In this document: one piece after another, positions 8,733-17,278 of the stretch | Layout of the letters: every line of letters begins with the position of its first letter | How positions within the stretch are numbered: position 1 is the first letter of the stretch | DNA from: Halomonas sp. ML-15 | Lineage (GTDB): Bacteria > Pseudomonadota > Gammaproteobacteria > Pseudomonadales > Halomonadaceae | Assembly (NCBI RefSeq): GCF_014779595.1 | Contig: NZ_JACXZT010000001.1 | Span: 310,001-374,000 of the forward strand | Reading direction: 5' to 3' | Length of the DNA stretch: 64,000 nt | Program-made: the position numbers and the translations under genes | The notes under the pieces: model-generated | Seen by the model: the letters and a program-made list of their open reading frames with translations, nothing else | Databases searched by the model: none | What the model was told of the DNA's origin: nothing

Positions 8733-9226
8733 TACGGGGCCTCGATCCCACGAATCATCCAGATCCAATCATTGAAGTTGCGCAGGTTACCGGTGTCTCG
8801 GTTACCGTAGTCGCGCTCCACCAGTCGTACCGGGCCGCGCTCGCGCAGACTCAGCGGTTCACCGGCCTGATGCGTAACGAGAATCCAGTTGGGGTCATCC
8901 CACCCTCCCAGGGTCGCCTGGTAATCATCCCAGGTGGTAAAGGTCAACTCCTCGGGCACCTCGCCGAACTGCTCCTCGAGCAGATCGCGGAACACCAGCC
9001 CGGCCACCTCCACCTCTTCGGTCAGGTAGGGTTCGTAGAAGGTAAAACGCACATCGGCACGCTCGCGCAGCTCAGACACCGGTACCCGGATCTCCTCCTC
9101 GCCCTGCTGGAATACCACCACCTCGGGACTAGCCAGGGCGGTAACAGCCGGCCACAGCACAGCGGCAAGCAAAGTGGAACGGAACGGCACAAACAACAGG
9201 CAGCGCAACACACTAAGTGATGGCAT
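8732..9226 (-). CDS. Small exported molybdopterin-oxidoreductase-like protein
   Basis: 164 residues from the ATG preceded by AGGGGA; a longer frame from 9283 lacks a ribosome site. It has a signal peptide ending near LASPE, then one domain. FTTWDDYQATLGG, the ERGPVRLVERDYG segment and the closing FNDWIWMIRGIE resemble the small 'oxidoreductase molybdopterin-binding domain' proteins often encoded next to GGDEF genes. I see no clear cofactor-binding cysteine, so it may be a ligand sensor rather than an enzyme (inference). Its stop codon overlaps the start of the cyclase gene. Confidence 0.6.
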   Translation of the reverse strand: MPSLSVLRCLLFVPFRSTLLAAVLWPAVTALASPEVVVFQQGEEEIRVPVSELRERADVRFTFYEPYLTEEVEVAGLVFRDLLEEQFGEVPEELTFTTWDDYQATLGGWDDPNWILVTHQAGEPLSLRERGPVRLVERDYGNRDTGNLRNFNDWIWMIRGIEAP

Positions 9227-9325
9227 GGAAGGAATCCCCTGCGTCGTTACAATGTTAGTTTTGATCAGCAGCGAGTCTAGCATGTCAGACGCTGGACAGA
9301 ACTGATAACGCTGCCGCCACTCCCC

Positions 9326-9415
9326 ACTGTGGGAGCGACTTCAGTCGCGATGCAGCGCGCAGCGCTGCCAGGCCAAGCCAACCCCATCGCGAATAAATTC
9401 GCTCCCACATTTATC
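9326..9415. repeat. REP-type repeat pair
   Basis: GTGGGAGCGACTTCAGTCGCGATGCAGCGCGCAGCGCTGCC is followed by CCATCGCGAATAAATTCGCTCCCACAT, the standard two-part unit of this genome. It lies between divergent genes; I see no other clear element in the roughly 370-base gap. Confidence 0.85.
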
Positions 9416-9600
9416 GGTGCCGCAACCGCTTTCCTCATGACTACCCTGATGATCCTGAGAAGAATGCAGGACTGCTGCCCCCGCACCACTACCCGAATCG
9501 CCCCATTGCAGGCAGGAGTCCAACTGGATACGCTTCCACACCCAGCGAATGGCCTCCTGGAACTCAACGCAGAAGCAACTTGGCCATCAAGAACAGGTTA

Positions 9601-11097
9601 ATGATGAAGCAGTTACGCGGCGACTCTGATGGTGCGACTCACGCCTATGCGGTGCCTAATGAGGTATCTGCCTCAAGAGACGCCTGGCGATGGCTGCTCA
9701 TCGGGGGGCTCTTACTCACCCTGCTCTATGTGGTGGTTCCTTACGGCCCCCTGGCCAGCGCAGTTTATATAGCCGCCACGCTGCTAGCAGCAGTCGCCGT
9801 CGCGCTTGCGGTGAAGCGGCGATCACAGCTGTTCCGCCCCACCGCGTGGCTGCTGATCGCGAGTGCGCTGGGGCTAGCCGCGAGCGGTCATGCCATCTGG
9901 TTCTGGTTGGATCTGCGTGGACTGGAACCCTTCCCATCAATTGCCGATGCCTTCTATCTCGCCATCTATCCGCTCTTCATGGCCGCGCTCTGGATGCTGG
10001 GACAGCGTAGCGGTCGTGACGACGGCGCCCTCAGCGACGCGCTCATTGTCGGTATCGCGGCGGCCGTTCCGGGATGGGCGCTGCTGATCGCACCGTACCT
10101 CGAGGCCCCCGACCTCACCTTGCTACAACTCTTTGTCTCGACGGCGTACCCCGTTGCGGACCTGATTCTATTGCCGCTGATCCTGAGACTTGTCTTCCTG
10201 CACCGCGCCAGAATCACGGCCCACCTTTTCCTGCTGTACGGCATGCTGGCCTATCTCGCCGCGGACATGCTTTATGCGCACGGCAACTCCGCCGGCTGGT
10301 ACGAGCCTGGCGGGATAACGGATGGCCTGTGGCTAGTGGCCTATGCCTTGATCGTGACCGCGATATGGCACCCGTCAGCGTCGGTCGAGCCGTGTCCCCC
10401 TATCTCCAGCGCCGAGTTGTCGAGCCAACGCCTCATCGTGCTTGGCGCGGCCTCCATGATGGCCCCGGCGGTGATTCTCCTGACGGCCGGCGTCGATGTT
10501 GAGGTCGTGCGCGTAGCCGCCATCTGCTCAACCCTGCTGTTCCTGTTGGTCATGCATCGCATGGCGGGACTGATGCGAAAAACCAACCGTCAGGCCCATG
10601 AGCTGGAAAAGCTCTCGCGCACGGACCCGTTGACCGGTGCTGCCAATCGCAGGCATCTCGGCGACGAGCTGGAACGAGAGATGTCCCGTGCACAGCGGTC
10701 CGGCTCCCCCTTGACGCTGGCTTTCATGGATCTGGACTACTTCAAGCGTTTCAATGACACCTATGGGCACGCCGCAGGCGATATCCTGCTCAATGAGCTG
10801 GTAGGCGCATGGCGTCCTATCCTGCGTCCAGCGGATCTGCTGGCCCGCATCGGCGGAGAGGAGTTCGTGGTGCTGCTGCCCGATACCAATATTGATGAGG
10901 CCCGTCAGGTAGTGGAGCGTATGCGACAACGCACCCCTCGCGAGCAGACCTGTTCAGCCGGTATCGCCGAGTTCAGGCCTGGCGACACGGCCGAGGCGTT
11001 CCTGGCCCGCGCCGATCAAGCCATGTACGCGGCCAAGCATGGCGGTCGAGACCGGGTAGCCTTCGCTGCCGCACCATCCCAACCCCATCGCGAATAA
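9601..11097 (+). CDS. Multi-pass membrane diguanylate cyclase (GGEEF)
   Basis: About 498 residues from the ATG at 9601; the longer frame uses TTG. Eight to ten hydrophobic segments fill residues 25-320. The C-terminal GGDEF domain has TDPLTGAANRRHL, FMDLDYFKRFNDTYGH and ARIGGEEFVVLLPD, all consistent with activity. An RPAD inhibitory site sits five residues before GGEEF, so product feedback is likely. The last codons overlap a REP element. Confidence 0.9.
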   Translation: MMKQLRGDSDGATHAYAVPNEVSASRDAWRWLLIGGLLLTLLYVVVPYGPLASAVYIAATLLAAVAVALAVKRRSQLFRPTAWLLIASALGLAASGHAIWFWLDLRGLEPFPSIADAFYLAIYPLFMAALWMLGQRSGRDDGALSDALIVGIAAAVPGWALLIAPYLEAPDLTLLQLFVSTAYPVADLILLPLILRLVFLHRARITAHLFLLYGMLAYLAADMLYAHGNSAGWYEPGGITDGLWLVAYALIVTAIWHPSASVEPCPPISSAELSSQRLIVLGAASMMAPAVILLTAGVDVEVVRVAAICSTLLFLLVMHRMAGLMRKTNRQAHELEKLSRTDPLTGAANRRHLGDELEREMSRAQRSGSPLTLAFMDLDYFKRFNDTYGHAAGDILLNELVGAWRPILRPADLLARIGGEEFVVLLPDTNIDEARQVVERMRQRTPREQTCSAGIAEFRPGDTAEAFLARADQAMYAAKHGGRDRVAFAAAPSQPHRE

Positions 11098-11132
11098 ATT
11101 CGCTCCTACATTTGCAAAGGCGCCACTCCCCA
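11083..11132. repeat. REP-type repeat at the left border of the AT-rich island
   Basis: AACCCCATCGCGAATAAATTCG followed by CTCCTACATTTGCAAAGGCGCC is the second half of the REP unit. It overlaps the last codons of the cyclase gene and marks the point after which base composition falls. Confidence 0.8.
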
Positions 11133-11196
11133 GAGGTGTGTTCACTAGACGGATAAAAAGAAGAACCAAATATCTGACGCAATATCAGCTAGCTTG

Positions 11197-11814
11197 TCAG
11201 TGGGAGGTGAAACAGGCGGCTACCATATCGACTCTCTCGCCTGCCAACAACGATTTACGGCCATGCCAAACCTTCGAACCGTGACCTAACATAAGTATTC
11301 CGCGCATAGTTTTAATACTGCAAAACAGGTTTCCCGGGCGCCCATCGTTATCTTGATAGATATCAAAGTAAAGACCTGAATCAGGCCTCCCTGGCGCTGG
11401 AGACTCAGCGACGAGATACACTAGCGCAGTAATTTCGCAACCGCTGGCATCGTCTCGGTGGACAGCTATATAATCGCCCTCGCGATAATAAGTGTAACAG
11501 CTGCTATGGGGGTTAAGTAAGTATGCTTGGCCAAATGCTGAGAACAATAGGCTCCTCATCGGCTCACCAGAGAGAAAACTTATTCCAACCGGGCCGAGTC
11601 TTGACAAGCGTGAGCTGTACGCCAAAACCTCACCACCAGTGACAGCCTGGGCCCTCTCAAACTGCCTTGCCGATTCTTCGCATAACGCCGCGAGATGGGT
11701 CTCGGAAATGGCAGCTTGAATCTTCGCGAAGCCGGCCGAGAGCAACTTTGTGCGCAGTATTTCCTGATCTTCCTCGGAAAGCATCATTCTCAAGTCTCTC
11801 TTAGCAAGGAACAT
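11197..11814 (-). CDS. 2OG-Fe(II) oxygenase, last gene of the RiPP-like operon
   Basis: 205 residues. The jelly-roll iron site is visible: H119-R-D121 in IAVHRDDASG, H184 in KVWHGRK, and R194 ten residues later to hold 2-oxoglutarate. Members hydroxylate or otherwise oxidise small molecules and peptides. A second ATG at 11787, with AGAGAG before it, could be the true start. It closes a seven-gene minus-strand operon with short gaps, so a peptide or peptide-derived product is the likely substrate (inference). The gene is AT-richer than its right-hand neighbours. Confidence 0.8.
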   Translation of the reverse strand: MFLAKRDLRMMLSEEDQEILRTKLLSAGFAKIQAAISETHLAALCEESARQFERAQAVTGGEVLAYSSRLSRLGPVGISFLSGEPMRSLLFSAFGQAYLLNPHSSCYTYYREGDYIAVHRDDASGCEITALVYLVAESPAPGRPDSGLYFDIYQDNDGRPGNLFCSIKTMRGILMLGHGSKVWHGRKSLLAGERVDMVAACFTSH

Positions 11815-11829
11815 GGTTACTCGGTATTG

Positions 11830-12315
11830 TCAAAGGGCAAGGCTCGCGTATGATTCTTTATTAATATCCGAGTCATAAAAAGGCCGCGTCTGACAAGAAA
11901 GCTCTAACTGAATACCATTCGGATCACTAAAAAATATTGAACTGGCATGTCCTAGATCGATAATTGAAGAAACATCTACAGAATGCGCTTCGAGTTTTTC
12001 CCGCCACGATTCCAACTCGCCTATATCATTTACACGAAAGGAAAAATGATACATACCTCCGGGCAGCCCCAGAGCACCGTTTATACCTGCATCGTAGTTG
12101 CTAGCGATCCCCTCAATATCTTTTGGCTCCATAAAAACGATATACTGCGCCCCACCAACATCAAAATAGACTTGCCTTAGAGCCCCACCCTCATTAATAC
12201 GAGTTAATTCGTCCAAAACACGCTTGAACTCTAAAATATTTGTATAGAAATATATCGTACCTTCCATATCATGGGTAGAAACACCGACATGTGAATATCC
12301 GTTAATCATCGTCAT
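11830..12315 (-). CDS. VOC-superfamily (glyoxalase/dioxygenase fold) protein
   Basis: 161 residues, or 159 if the ATG at 12309 is used, which has better spacing from GGGAG. Two beta-alpha-beta-beta-beta modules are visible. Probable metal ligands are His in YSHVGVSTHD, His in GMYHFSFRVND and Glu in NGIQLELSC. The superfamily includes glyoxalases, extradiol dioxygenases and resistance proteins, so the reaction cannot be named. It lies between the oxygenase and the GMC oxidoreductase in one operon. Confidence 0.8.
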   Translation of the reverse strand: MTMINGYSHVGVSTHDMEGTIYFYTNILEFKRVLDELTRINEGGALRQVYFDVGGAQYIVFMEPKDIEGIASNYDAGINGALGLPGGMYHFSFRVNDIGELESWREKLEAHSVDVSSIIDLGHASSIFFSDPNGIQLELSCQTRPFYDSDINKESYASLAL

Positions 12316-12333
12316 TACTCCCTAGCATGTTAA

Positions 12334-13827
12334 TTAATTTTTATACTTATTGCCTTGGCGGTTTAGGAAAGTTAGTTTTTCTTCACAGCCATTTGGCGTA
12401 TAAAGTGCTTTTCCTGAGTTGAGTTTGACGCGCAAGTAATCTGCTAAGCGGTAGACGAGAGACATAAGCGTAAACGTAGGGTTAGCCCAGCTAACGGTAG
12501 GAAAAACGCTGCCTCCTGCTATATATAAATTACTGAGACCATGTACGCAACAATTAGAATCAACCACTCCCTCATCAGGTGATATAGCCATGCGGGTGGT
12601 GCCTAACTGGTGATTAGAGTAGAGAGGTGACAAGTTGTTAAAAAGAGAGTTATGTATGGAATTAGACATACGACCCAAGCCATTCCTCACTAGCTCGGCA
12701 CCAATCTCTTGCGCTGTACTCTTAAAACTTACTCGATCTAGGTCGTTCAGCCTCCAATTGAGCTGTAAGCGCCGCATGCCGAGTGAATCTTCTTGCTTAG
12801 ACAATGATACACGAGAATCAGGATTAGGCGCTTGCTCCATAAACAATCCAGCGAATGGCGTTTCGGAACCATCCATGCCCGGGGTTCTATATAAATGTAA
12901 CCTTGCATTCGTAACACTTAGTGCTTCCTGCGCTACGGCAGAAAGCCCTAGGCATGATAAATACTGGCTTCCAGCGTCAAAATCCCCCCGTTCAGCCCAA
13001 TGTGTGAATGCCTCAGGCTTCGTTAACGTTAAAGGTTTGATATGAAAGTGAGGGTGCTCCATGAAGAAGCGCCCTACAAGGTCATTATCATTCCCTACTC
13101 CGGCCTTGATCTGACTATCAGCATTGAGCAGTATACGTGGTGTTTCCAATCCTCCACACGCTAGAACCAAAATTTTAGGTATAATAACTCCTTGCCGACC
13201 ATTCATTGTGCGGAATATTAACCTAGTCACGTCACTATGCTCAGAGTCTAAATGTATATCCACCACGGTCGCGTTAGTAAAAGTAGTGATGTTAGGATTA
13301 CAACAAAACTCCTTGAGCAACAGGTCTCCAAAACGAATAATCGGTGCACCGAAGCGCCAAACTGTCGGCGTGAATTTGTGATTATCAATAGGTAAAGAGA
13401 TTTTATTTTTTCTAGCGATATCTCGGGCGTCGAAATTCACCCCCCCTAGATTGAGTAGCCCCGCCACCTTTGAATAGTACGTCTCAAGAACTTCCACGCC
13501 GAAAGGCCAACCGCTGTTGGCTACCCAAGAACGCTGAAGAAAGTCATGACGATCAAACTGGGCACAGTAGCCCGCCCATATAGATGAAGAGCCTCCAAAA
13601 CCACGTGCACGAGTTTCAGAAAGAGGGTAGTCAAGTCCTATAGACTCCCCTTTTTGCAGGGTATCGACTTGTGGATCAGCTTTGATACCGCCACTCTCTA
13701 TCAATATAATGGAGGCGTAATCGGACAACTCTCTCGCTAAAATCAACCCGGCCGGACCTGCGCCGACAATAGCCACATCCGCCGAGCGTTCAAGTGCGAC
13801 CTCAGAGTTACGGGCATCTAAAATCAT
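12334..13827 (-). CDS. GMC-family FAD oxidoreductase
   Basis: 497 residues. The FAD-binding motif DVAIVGAGPAGLILAREL lies at residues 17-34, GGSSSIWAG is the GMC signature 1 region, and the C-terminal end has the catalytic His in NHQLGTTRM and the LYIAGGSVFPTVSWANPT segment. The family oxidises alcohols to aldehydes or ketones. AGAGGAC precedes the ATG. In this operon it may oxidise a hydroxyl group on the matured product (inference). Full length, with low-GC codon use. Confidence 0.86.
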   Translation of the reverse strand: MILDARNSEVALERSADVAIVGAGPAGLILARELSDYASIILIESGGIKADPQVDTLQKGESIGLDYPLSETRARGFGGSSSIWAGYCAQFDRHDFLQRSWVANSGWPFGVEVLETYYSKVAGLLNLGGVNFDARDIARKNKISLPIDNHKFTPTVWRFGAPIIRFGDLLLKEFCCNPNITTFTNATVVDIHLDSEHSDVTRLIFRTMNGRQGVIIPKILVLACGGLETPRILLNADSQIKAGVGNDNDLVGRFFMEHPHFHIKPLTLTKPEAFTHWAERGDFDAGSQYLSCLGLSAVAQEALSVTNARLHLYRTPGMDGSETPFAGLFMEQAPNPDSRVSLSKQEDSLGMRRLQLNWRLNDLDRVSFKSTAQEIGAELVRNGLGRMSNSIHNSLFNNLSPLYSNHQLGTTRMAISPDEGVVDSNCCVHGLSNLYIAGGSVFPTVSWANPTFTLMSLVYRLADYLRVKLNSGKALYTPNGCEEKLTFLNRQGNKYKN

Positions 13828-13841
13828 AAAATGCTCGTCCT

Positions 13842-14945
13842 CTACTGATCATACCGAAGCCGTTGTTGATAGACCGAGAATCTTCTTTGAATATCCTCTG
13901 CCACCAGTGGTGGCAACTCCGACTCCCAGGAACCAGCAGCACCTTTCCTCAGGTGTCCAGATTTAACAAGATCAGGAATATACCCATGATGTTCTGATAA
14001 GGTAAGCTGCATCCTGTGAAAGGCAAAGCTATTGGCCACCTCATCGATCATATCCTCTGTGACTCTTATCTTCCAGTAATTCATGACCTTTTTTAACCAA
14101 TAAGGCGTATCATTGATTAAATCTTCATAACGTACAACCGGAAAACTATTATAAGTGACTAAATCTATCCAACGCTCCAGGTCACCGAAGGCATAACGAC
14201 TACTTCCATTTAAAAAACCAATCATGTGATCAAAATAGAATTCAGTTATATCTGTGTAGCGTGGTTCCGCAAAGCCATTGCGCAGATCACAGCGCGCAAG
14301 ATCATGGTACCAGGAAACCACCACATCACGTAGATCGCGCACCAAGACCACGGCACCGTGAACATTGGGTTTTTTCACGTCCATCCCAATATCCATAACG
14401 TGTGATAATTTTATTTGTTGTCTTGCCTTTACTCCTAACAGTCGTTCCAACATGGCTATCATCCAAACCGTACCGGACTTTGGCATGCTGTTGACGACAA
14501 ATAGTTTGTGCCGTGGTATCTGGTGTACAGATATCGGCTTGGAAGTATAGCGGTGAAAAGCGAGGCTTTCGTCGAGAAGCTCAGGATAATTTGGACCAAT
14601 ATGATAGGGAGCAGCAATCAGGTTAAATCGGTGAGCGAGATCCACCTTTTCTAAGATAGCCTGACCATCATAAATATTATTGAAACCACCGGCAAAAAGC
14701 TCACTGACCGCCTCATTAAAACAACGTCCCGCCACTAACACTATATCCACGGGTGATAATATTTTAAGAAAATTCTTAAAACCAATGACGGCAATATTTG
14801 GCAACTGATATTTCTCACCTTCAGCAAGGTCCGGATAATCGACGAATGCAGAAACATCGGCTGGAGAGATTTCACCCTCTCTCGACAGCCATTCCACTAT
14901 CTTGCATGCTTCACTGCGCGATGCCAGAATGTAGATTCCAGACAT
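13842..14945 (-). CDS. PAPS-dependent sulfotransferase with an N-terminal extra domain
   Basis: 367 residues. The sulfotransferase core occupies about residues 145-365: the 5'-phosphosulfate loop MPKSGTVW (154-161), the 3'-phosphate site VRDLRDVVVSWYH (202-214), RYEDL (272-276) and the closing RKGAAGSWE (333-341). It should transfer sulfate from PAPS to a hydroxyl or amine. The first 130 residues start IYILASRSEACKIVEWL and look like a small Rossmann-like domain I cannot assign. AGGAG precedes the start. It lies 12 bases after the arginase-fold gene. Confidence 0.85.
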   Translation of the reverse strand: MSGIYILASRSEACKIVEWLSREGEISPADVSAFVDYPDLAEGEKYQLPNIAVIGFKNFLKILSPVDIVLVAGRCFNEAVSELFAGGFNNIYDGQAILEKVDLAHRFNLIAAPYHIGPNYPELLDESLAFHRYTSKPISVHQIPRHKLFVVNSMPKSGTVWMIAMLERLLGVKARQQIKLSHVMDIGMDVKKPNVHGAVVLVRDLRDVVVSWYHDLARCDLRNGFAEPRYTDITEFYFDHMIGFLNGSSRYAFGDLERWIDLVTYNSFPVVRYEDLINDTPYWLKKVMNYWKIRVTEDMIDEVANSFAFHRMQLTLSEHHGYIPDLVKSGHLRKGAAGSWESELPPLVAEDIQRRFSVYQQRLRYDQ

Positions 14946-14957
14946 GGCCGGATACTC

Positions 14958-15947
14958 CTATCGCATCTTTGACAGTCCGGCCGGAAGGCCCGCCCCAAGC
15001 TCTTTCAACAACCAGTTCCAATGCCGTACGCTACAGAACCCGGGCGAAGTAGCAATTACACAGCGTTGAAGACGTGACTGCAGAGGTTTAATGGCCGTAA
15101 AAAAGCGCGACAATTTAACCTTGGCCATCCGCCGCATTTCACACTGGCTTGCTATCGCGTTTGTGCCGATATTTCCATTGAAATCGTTAATAAAATAATC
15201 CAGATCGATATGTAATATCACTTTTCCTTCCGGAATGTCTTTAAGTAATGACTCAGGGTCATCTCCCGCGCGATAAGTGCCATCGCCATTACGAATATTC
15301 GTGGATACTTTTTGCAGAGAGGCAAACTGGTAATTTGTAACCTCAGGGTAAGAGCATGGTGCGCGAACAATCTGGCTAGGTTGGCTGCTATCCTCTGGTA
15401 AATTATTCAAGTGACGCACATGCACCTTACACCCGGCAAAATATAGTGGTGTTATGAAATCTCCAATACTCACACACCCTGATTTTATGGCTTCCACCCA
15501 GTCATGTGATCGCTTGGGATTAAAAAGGCGACCGGTGGCCAAGTTGAACACCCCATCAGGAGTCCATGTCAAGAATGTCGGCATCATATCTGCATGGTCA
15601 TCCAAATGAATCAAAATTAAATCTTTGTCGTTTTTAGCAAGCTCATCAGAAATAAAATACCCAGACCAACAATCCTCAAAACAGAGATCATACTTGTCTC
15701 TTCGTGAGCGATAGTCGAAACAACTTCCGAGATTAATCGTCAAATCAAACTCACTCAAGACTTCCGCCAAGTCTGGATCCGCCGCATGATAACTCGTATC
15801 AGGGCCTTCGATTCGAAAAGCATAATTTCCTTCATGCCACGTAAACTTTAGGCTTCGAACAATTTGCTTTAACCTAGCCCTAATGACTCTAGGCTCATTG
15901 TCATCCACAAAGCTTCGACTCAGTGGCAACTCGATAGGTGTTATCAT
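14958..15947 (-). CDS. UPF0489 / arginase-fold metalloprotein, possible peptide arginase
   Basis: 329 residues. Metal motifs of the ureohydrolase fold are visible: LDDHADM with D116, H118 and D120 (DxHxD), and HIDLDYF with D248 and D250 (DxD). UPF0489 proteins in RiPP clusters include peptide arginases that turn arginine into ornithine (from memory of the OspR family). The ATG overlaps the radical SAM stop as ATGA. The candidate precursor ends in Arg-Arg and has another Arg inside, which fits such an activity (inference). A deacetylase-like role remains possible. Confidence 0.65.
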   Translation of the reverse strand: MITPIELPLSRSFVDDNEPRVIRARLKQIVRSLKFTWHEGNYAFRIEGPDTSYHAADPDLAEVLSEFDLTINLGSCFDYRSRRDKYDLCFEDCWSGYFISDELAKNDKDLILIHLDDHADMMPTFLTWTPDGVFNLATGRLFNPKRSHDWVEAIKSGCVSIGDFITPLYFAGCKVHVRHLNNLPEDSSQPSQIVRAPCSYPEVTNYQFASLQKVSTNIRNGDGTYRAGDDPESLLKDIPEGKVILHIDLDYFINDFNGNIGTNAIASQCEMRRMAKVKLSRFFTAIKPLQSRLQRCVIATSPGFCSVRHWNWLLKELGAGLPAGLSKMR

Positions 15948-17161
15948 GACTGAGACAAGTGCTCATTCATATGGTCCATCAGCGTATCGGCGAACGCCTT
16001 CACATGGACCTTGCATTCGGGCGTTTCAACGGCATCAAACCTTCCGTAACGACGGTACTTTATAAGATTGTATCCACCTGAACACAATTCGAAATAGTCA
16101 CATTGGGATTCACAGGCACGGTGACTATACTCGAAATCTTTCTGAATTCTTCCAAGCTTTGCACTACTTGCTATTTCTTCCAGGCTATCAGTCAGTATAT
16201 TACCTATTACCATCCCGCAGCCGTCACCGTAAAGATTCTTAAGATCCTTGCATTCGTCCACAGTTAAGCCTGCATAAAATGTAGTAACATCACCATTAAT
16301 CTCAATGCTCAACGTTTTAAAAGGCCTGCACATGCTGCGCGCATCGTAGCCCGGCCTTTTATCAGAATCAACGAAAAGTCGATTGTAGAAAGTTGAAAAA
16401 TTTCTAATTCTAGGAATTTTACAATCCCCCTTTTCATCGCAGTAGTCTAACAACGAGCGAAGAAAAAAAGCATAACTTTCAGTATACTCTTGTACCTTTT
16501 CCTCTACATCCCTGTCAATGAAAAACTCATCGTGGAGATTAAAGTGAAACTCTCGCACATATTCAACGAACGGTGAAAAAAACTCTATAAACTCTATAGG
16601 GTAGTGTAAACCTTCTGGTGATATCACGGCAGTTACATCGAACGGAATACCATTATCAACCAGCAACTGCATTCCGTGCTGGGTTCGATGATGTGTGGGC
16701 ATACCTCGCCAAGTCTTACGGTGCTGATCATGGAGAAATTCTGGCCCATCACAGCTGATCCCAATGCTCAAATATTCGTGGTATTCCTTGAGAAGGTTGC
16801 ACCACTCCTGGTTAATCAAAGTGCCGTTGGTCTGAATATCGAAGGTGATCTGGACATTTTTTCCTTGTGCTTCCCGAAGTTCAAGTATGCCATCCATCGC
16901 TGCTCGGTAGTATTCGGGCTTGAGTACTAATGGCTCTCCCGAATGCCAGCTAACTCGAACCTCGTCTCCAAGGTAATGGCTATGCAATAACTTTTCAAAT
17001 ATTGCAATTGTGGTTCCAATTGGCATTTTTGATTTGTTTTGTCGGCTGTCTTCCGAAAGATAACAGTAGTCACAGTTAAGGTTGCAAAAGCCAGTACCCT
17101 GTAGAACTACCATCTCTACGGGCCCCAAGAGTAGCTGTGCCGTCTCACTTTCTGATCCCAT
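15944..17161 (-). CDS. Radical SAM/SPASM peptide maturase
   Basis: 405 residues from the ATG preceded by AGGAG at correct spacing; the longer frame would start inside a hairpin loop. C26, C30 and C33 in CNLNCDYCYL bind the radical SAM cluster, followed by WHSGEPL, IQTNGTLI and SCDGPEFLHDQHR, typical of anaerobic sulfatase-maturase-like and RiPP cyclophane-type enzymes. The C-terminal cysteines (ECKDLKNLYGDGC, ACESQCDYFELCSGGY, PECK) form a SPASM-like region with unusual spacing. Such enzymes crosslink or epimerise precursor peptides. It follows the small-peptide gene after a hairpin and overlaps the next gene by 4 bases. Confidence 0.88.
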   Translation of the reverse strand: MGSESETAQLLLGPVEMVVLQGTGFCNLNCDYCYLSEDSRQNKSKMPIGTTIAIFEKLLHSHYLGDEVRVSWHSGEPLVLKPEYYRAAMDGILELREAQGKNVQITFDIQTNGTLINQEWCNLLKEYHEYLSIGISCDGPEFLHDQHRKTWRGMPTHHRTQHGMQLLVDNGIPFDVTAVISPEGLHYPIEFIEFFSPFVEYVREFHFNLHDEFFIDRDVEEKVQEYTESYAFFLRSLLDYCDEKGDCKIPRIRNFSTFYNRLFVDSDKRPGYDARSMCRPFKTLSIEINGDVTTFYAGLTVDECKDLKNLYGDGCGMVIGNILTDSLEEIASSAKLGRIQKDFEYSHRACESQCDYFELCSGGYNLIKYRRYGRFDAVETPECKVHVKAFADTLMDHMNEHLSQS

Positions 17162-17187
17162 TACAACTACTCCTACGGCTTGAAAAT

Positions 17188-17204
17188 GGCGGGCCATGCC
17201 CGCC
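17188..17204 (-). terminator. Hairpin between candidate precursor and radical SAM gene (attenuator)
   Basis: On the minus strand GGCGGGC-ATG-GCCCGCC gives a perfect 7-bp GC stem followed by ATTTTC. It sits between the small-peptide stop and the radical SAM start. RiPP operons often carry a leaky terminator here so that precursor mRNA exceeds enzyme mRNA (family knowledge). The weak U-run suits partial readthrough. Confidence 0.6.
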
Positions 17205-17278
17205 TTCTGGCTATGAGCTAAATCAGCGAGCCTGTAACGACTGCCTTAACATCACGCAAGCCAAACACTCCAGGGGAA

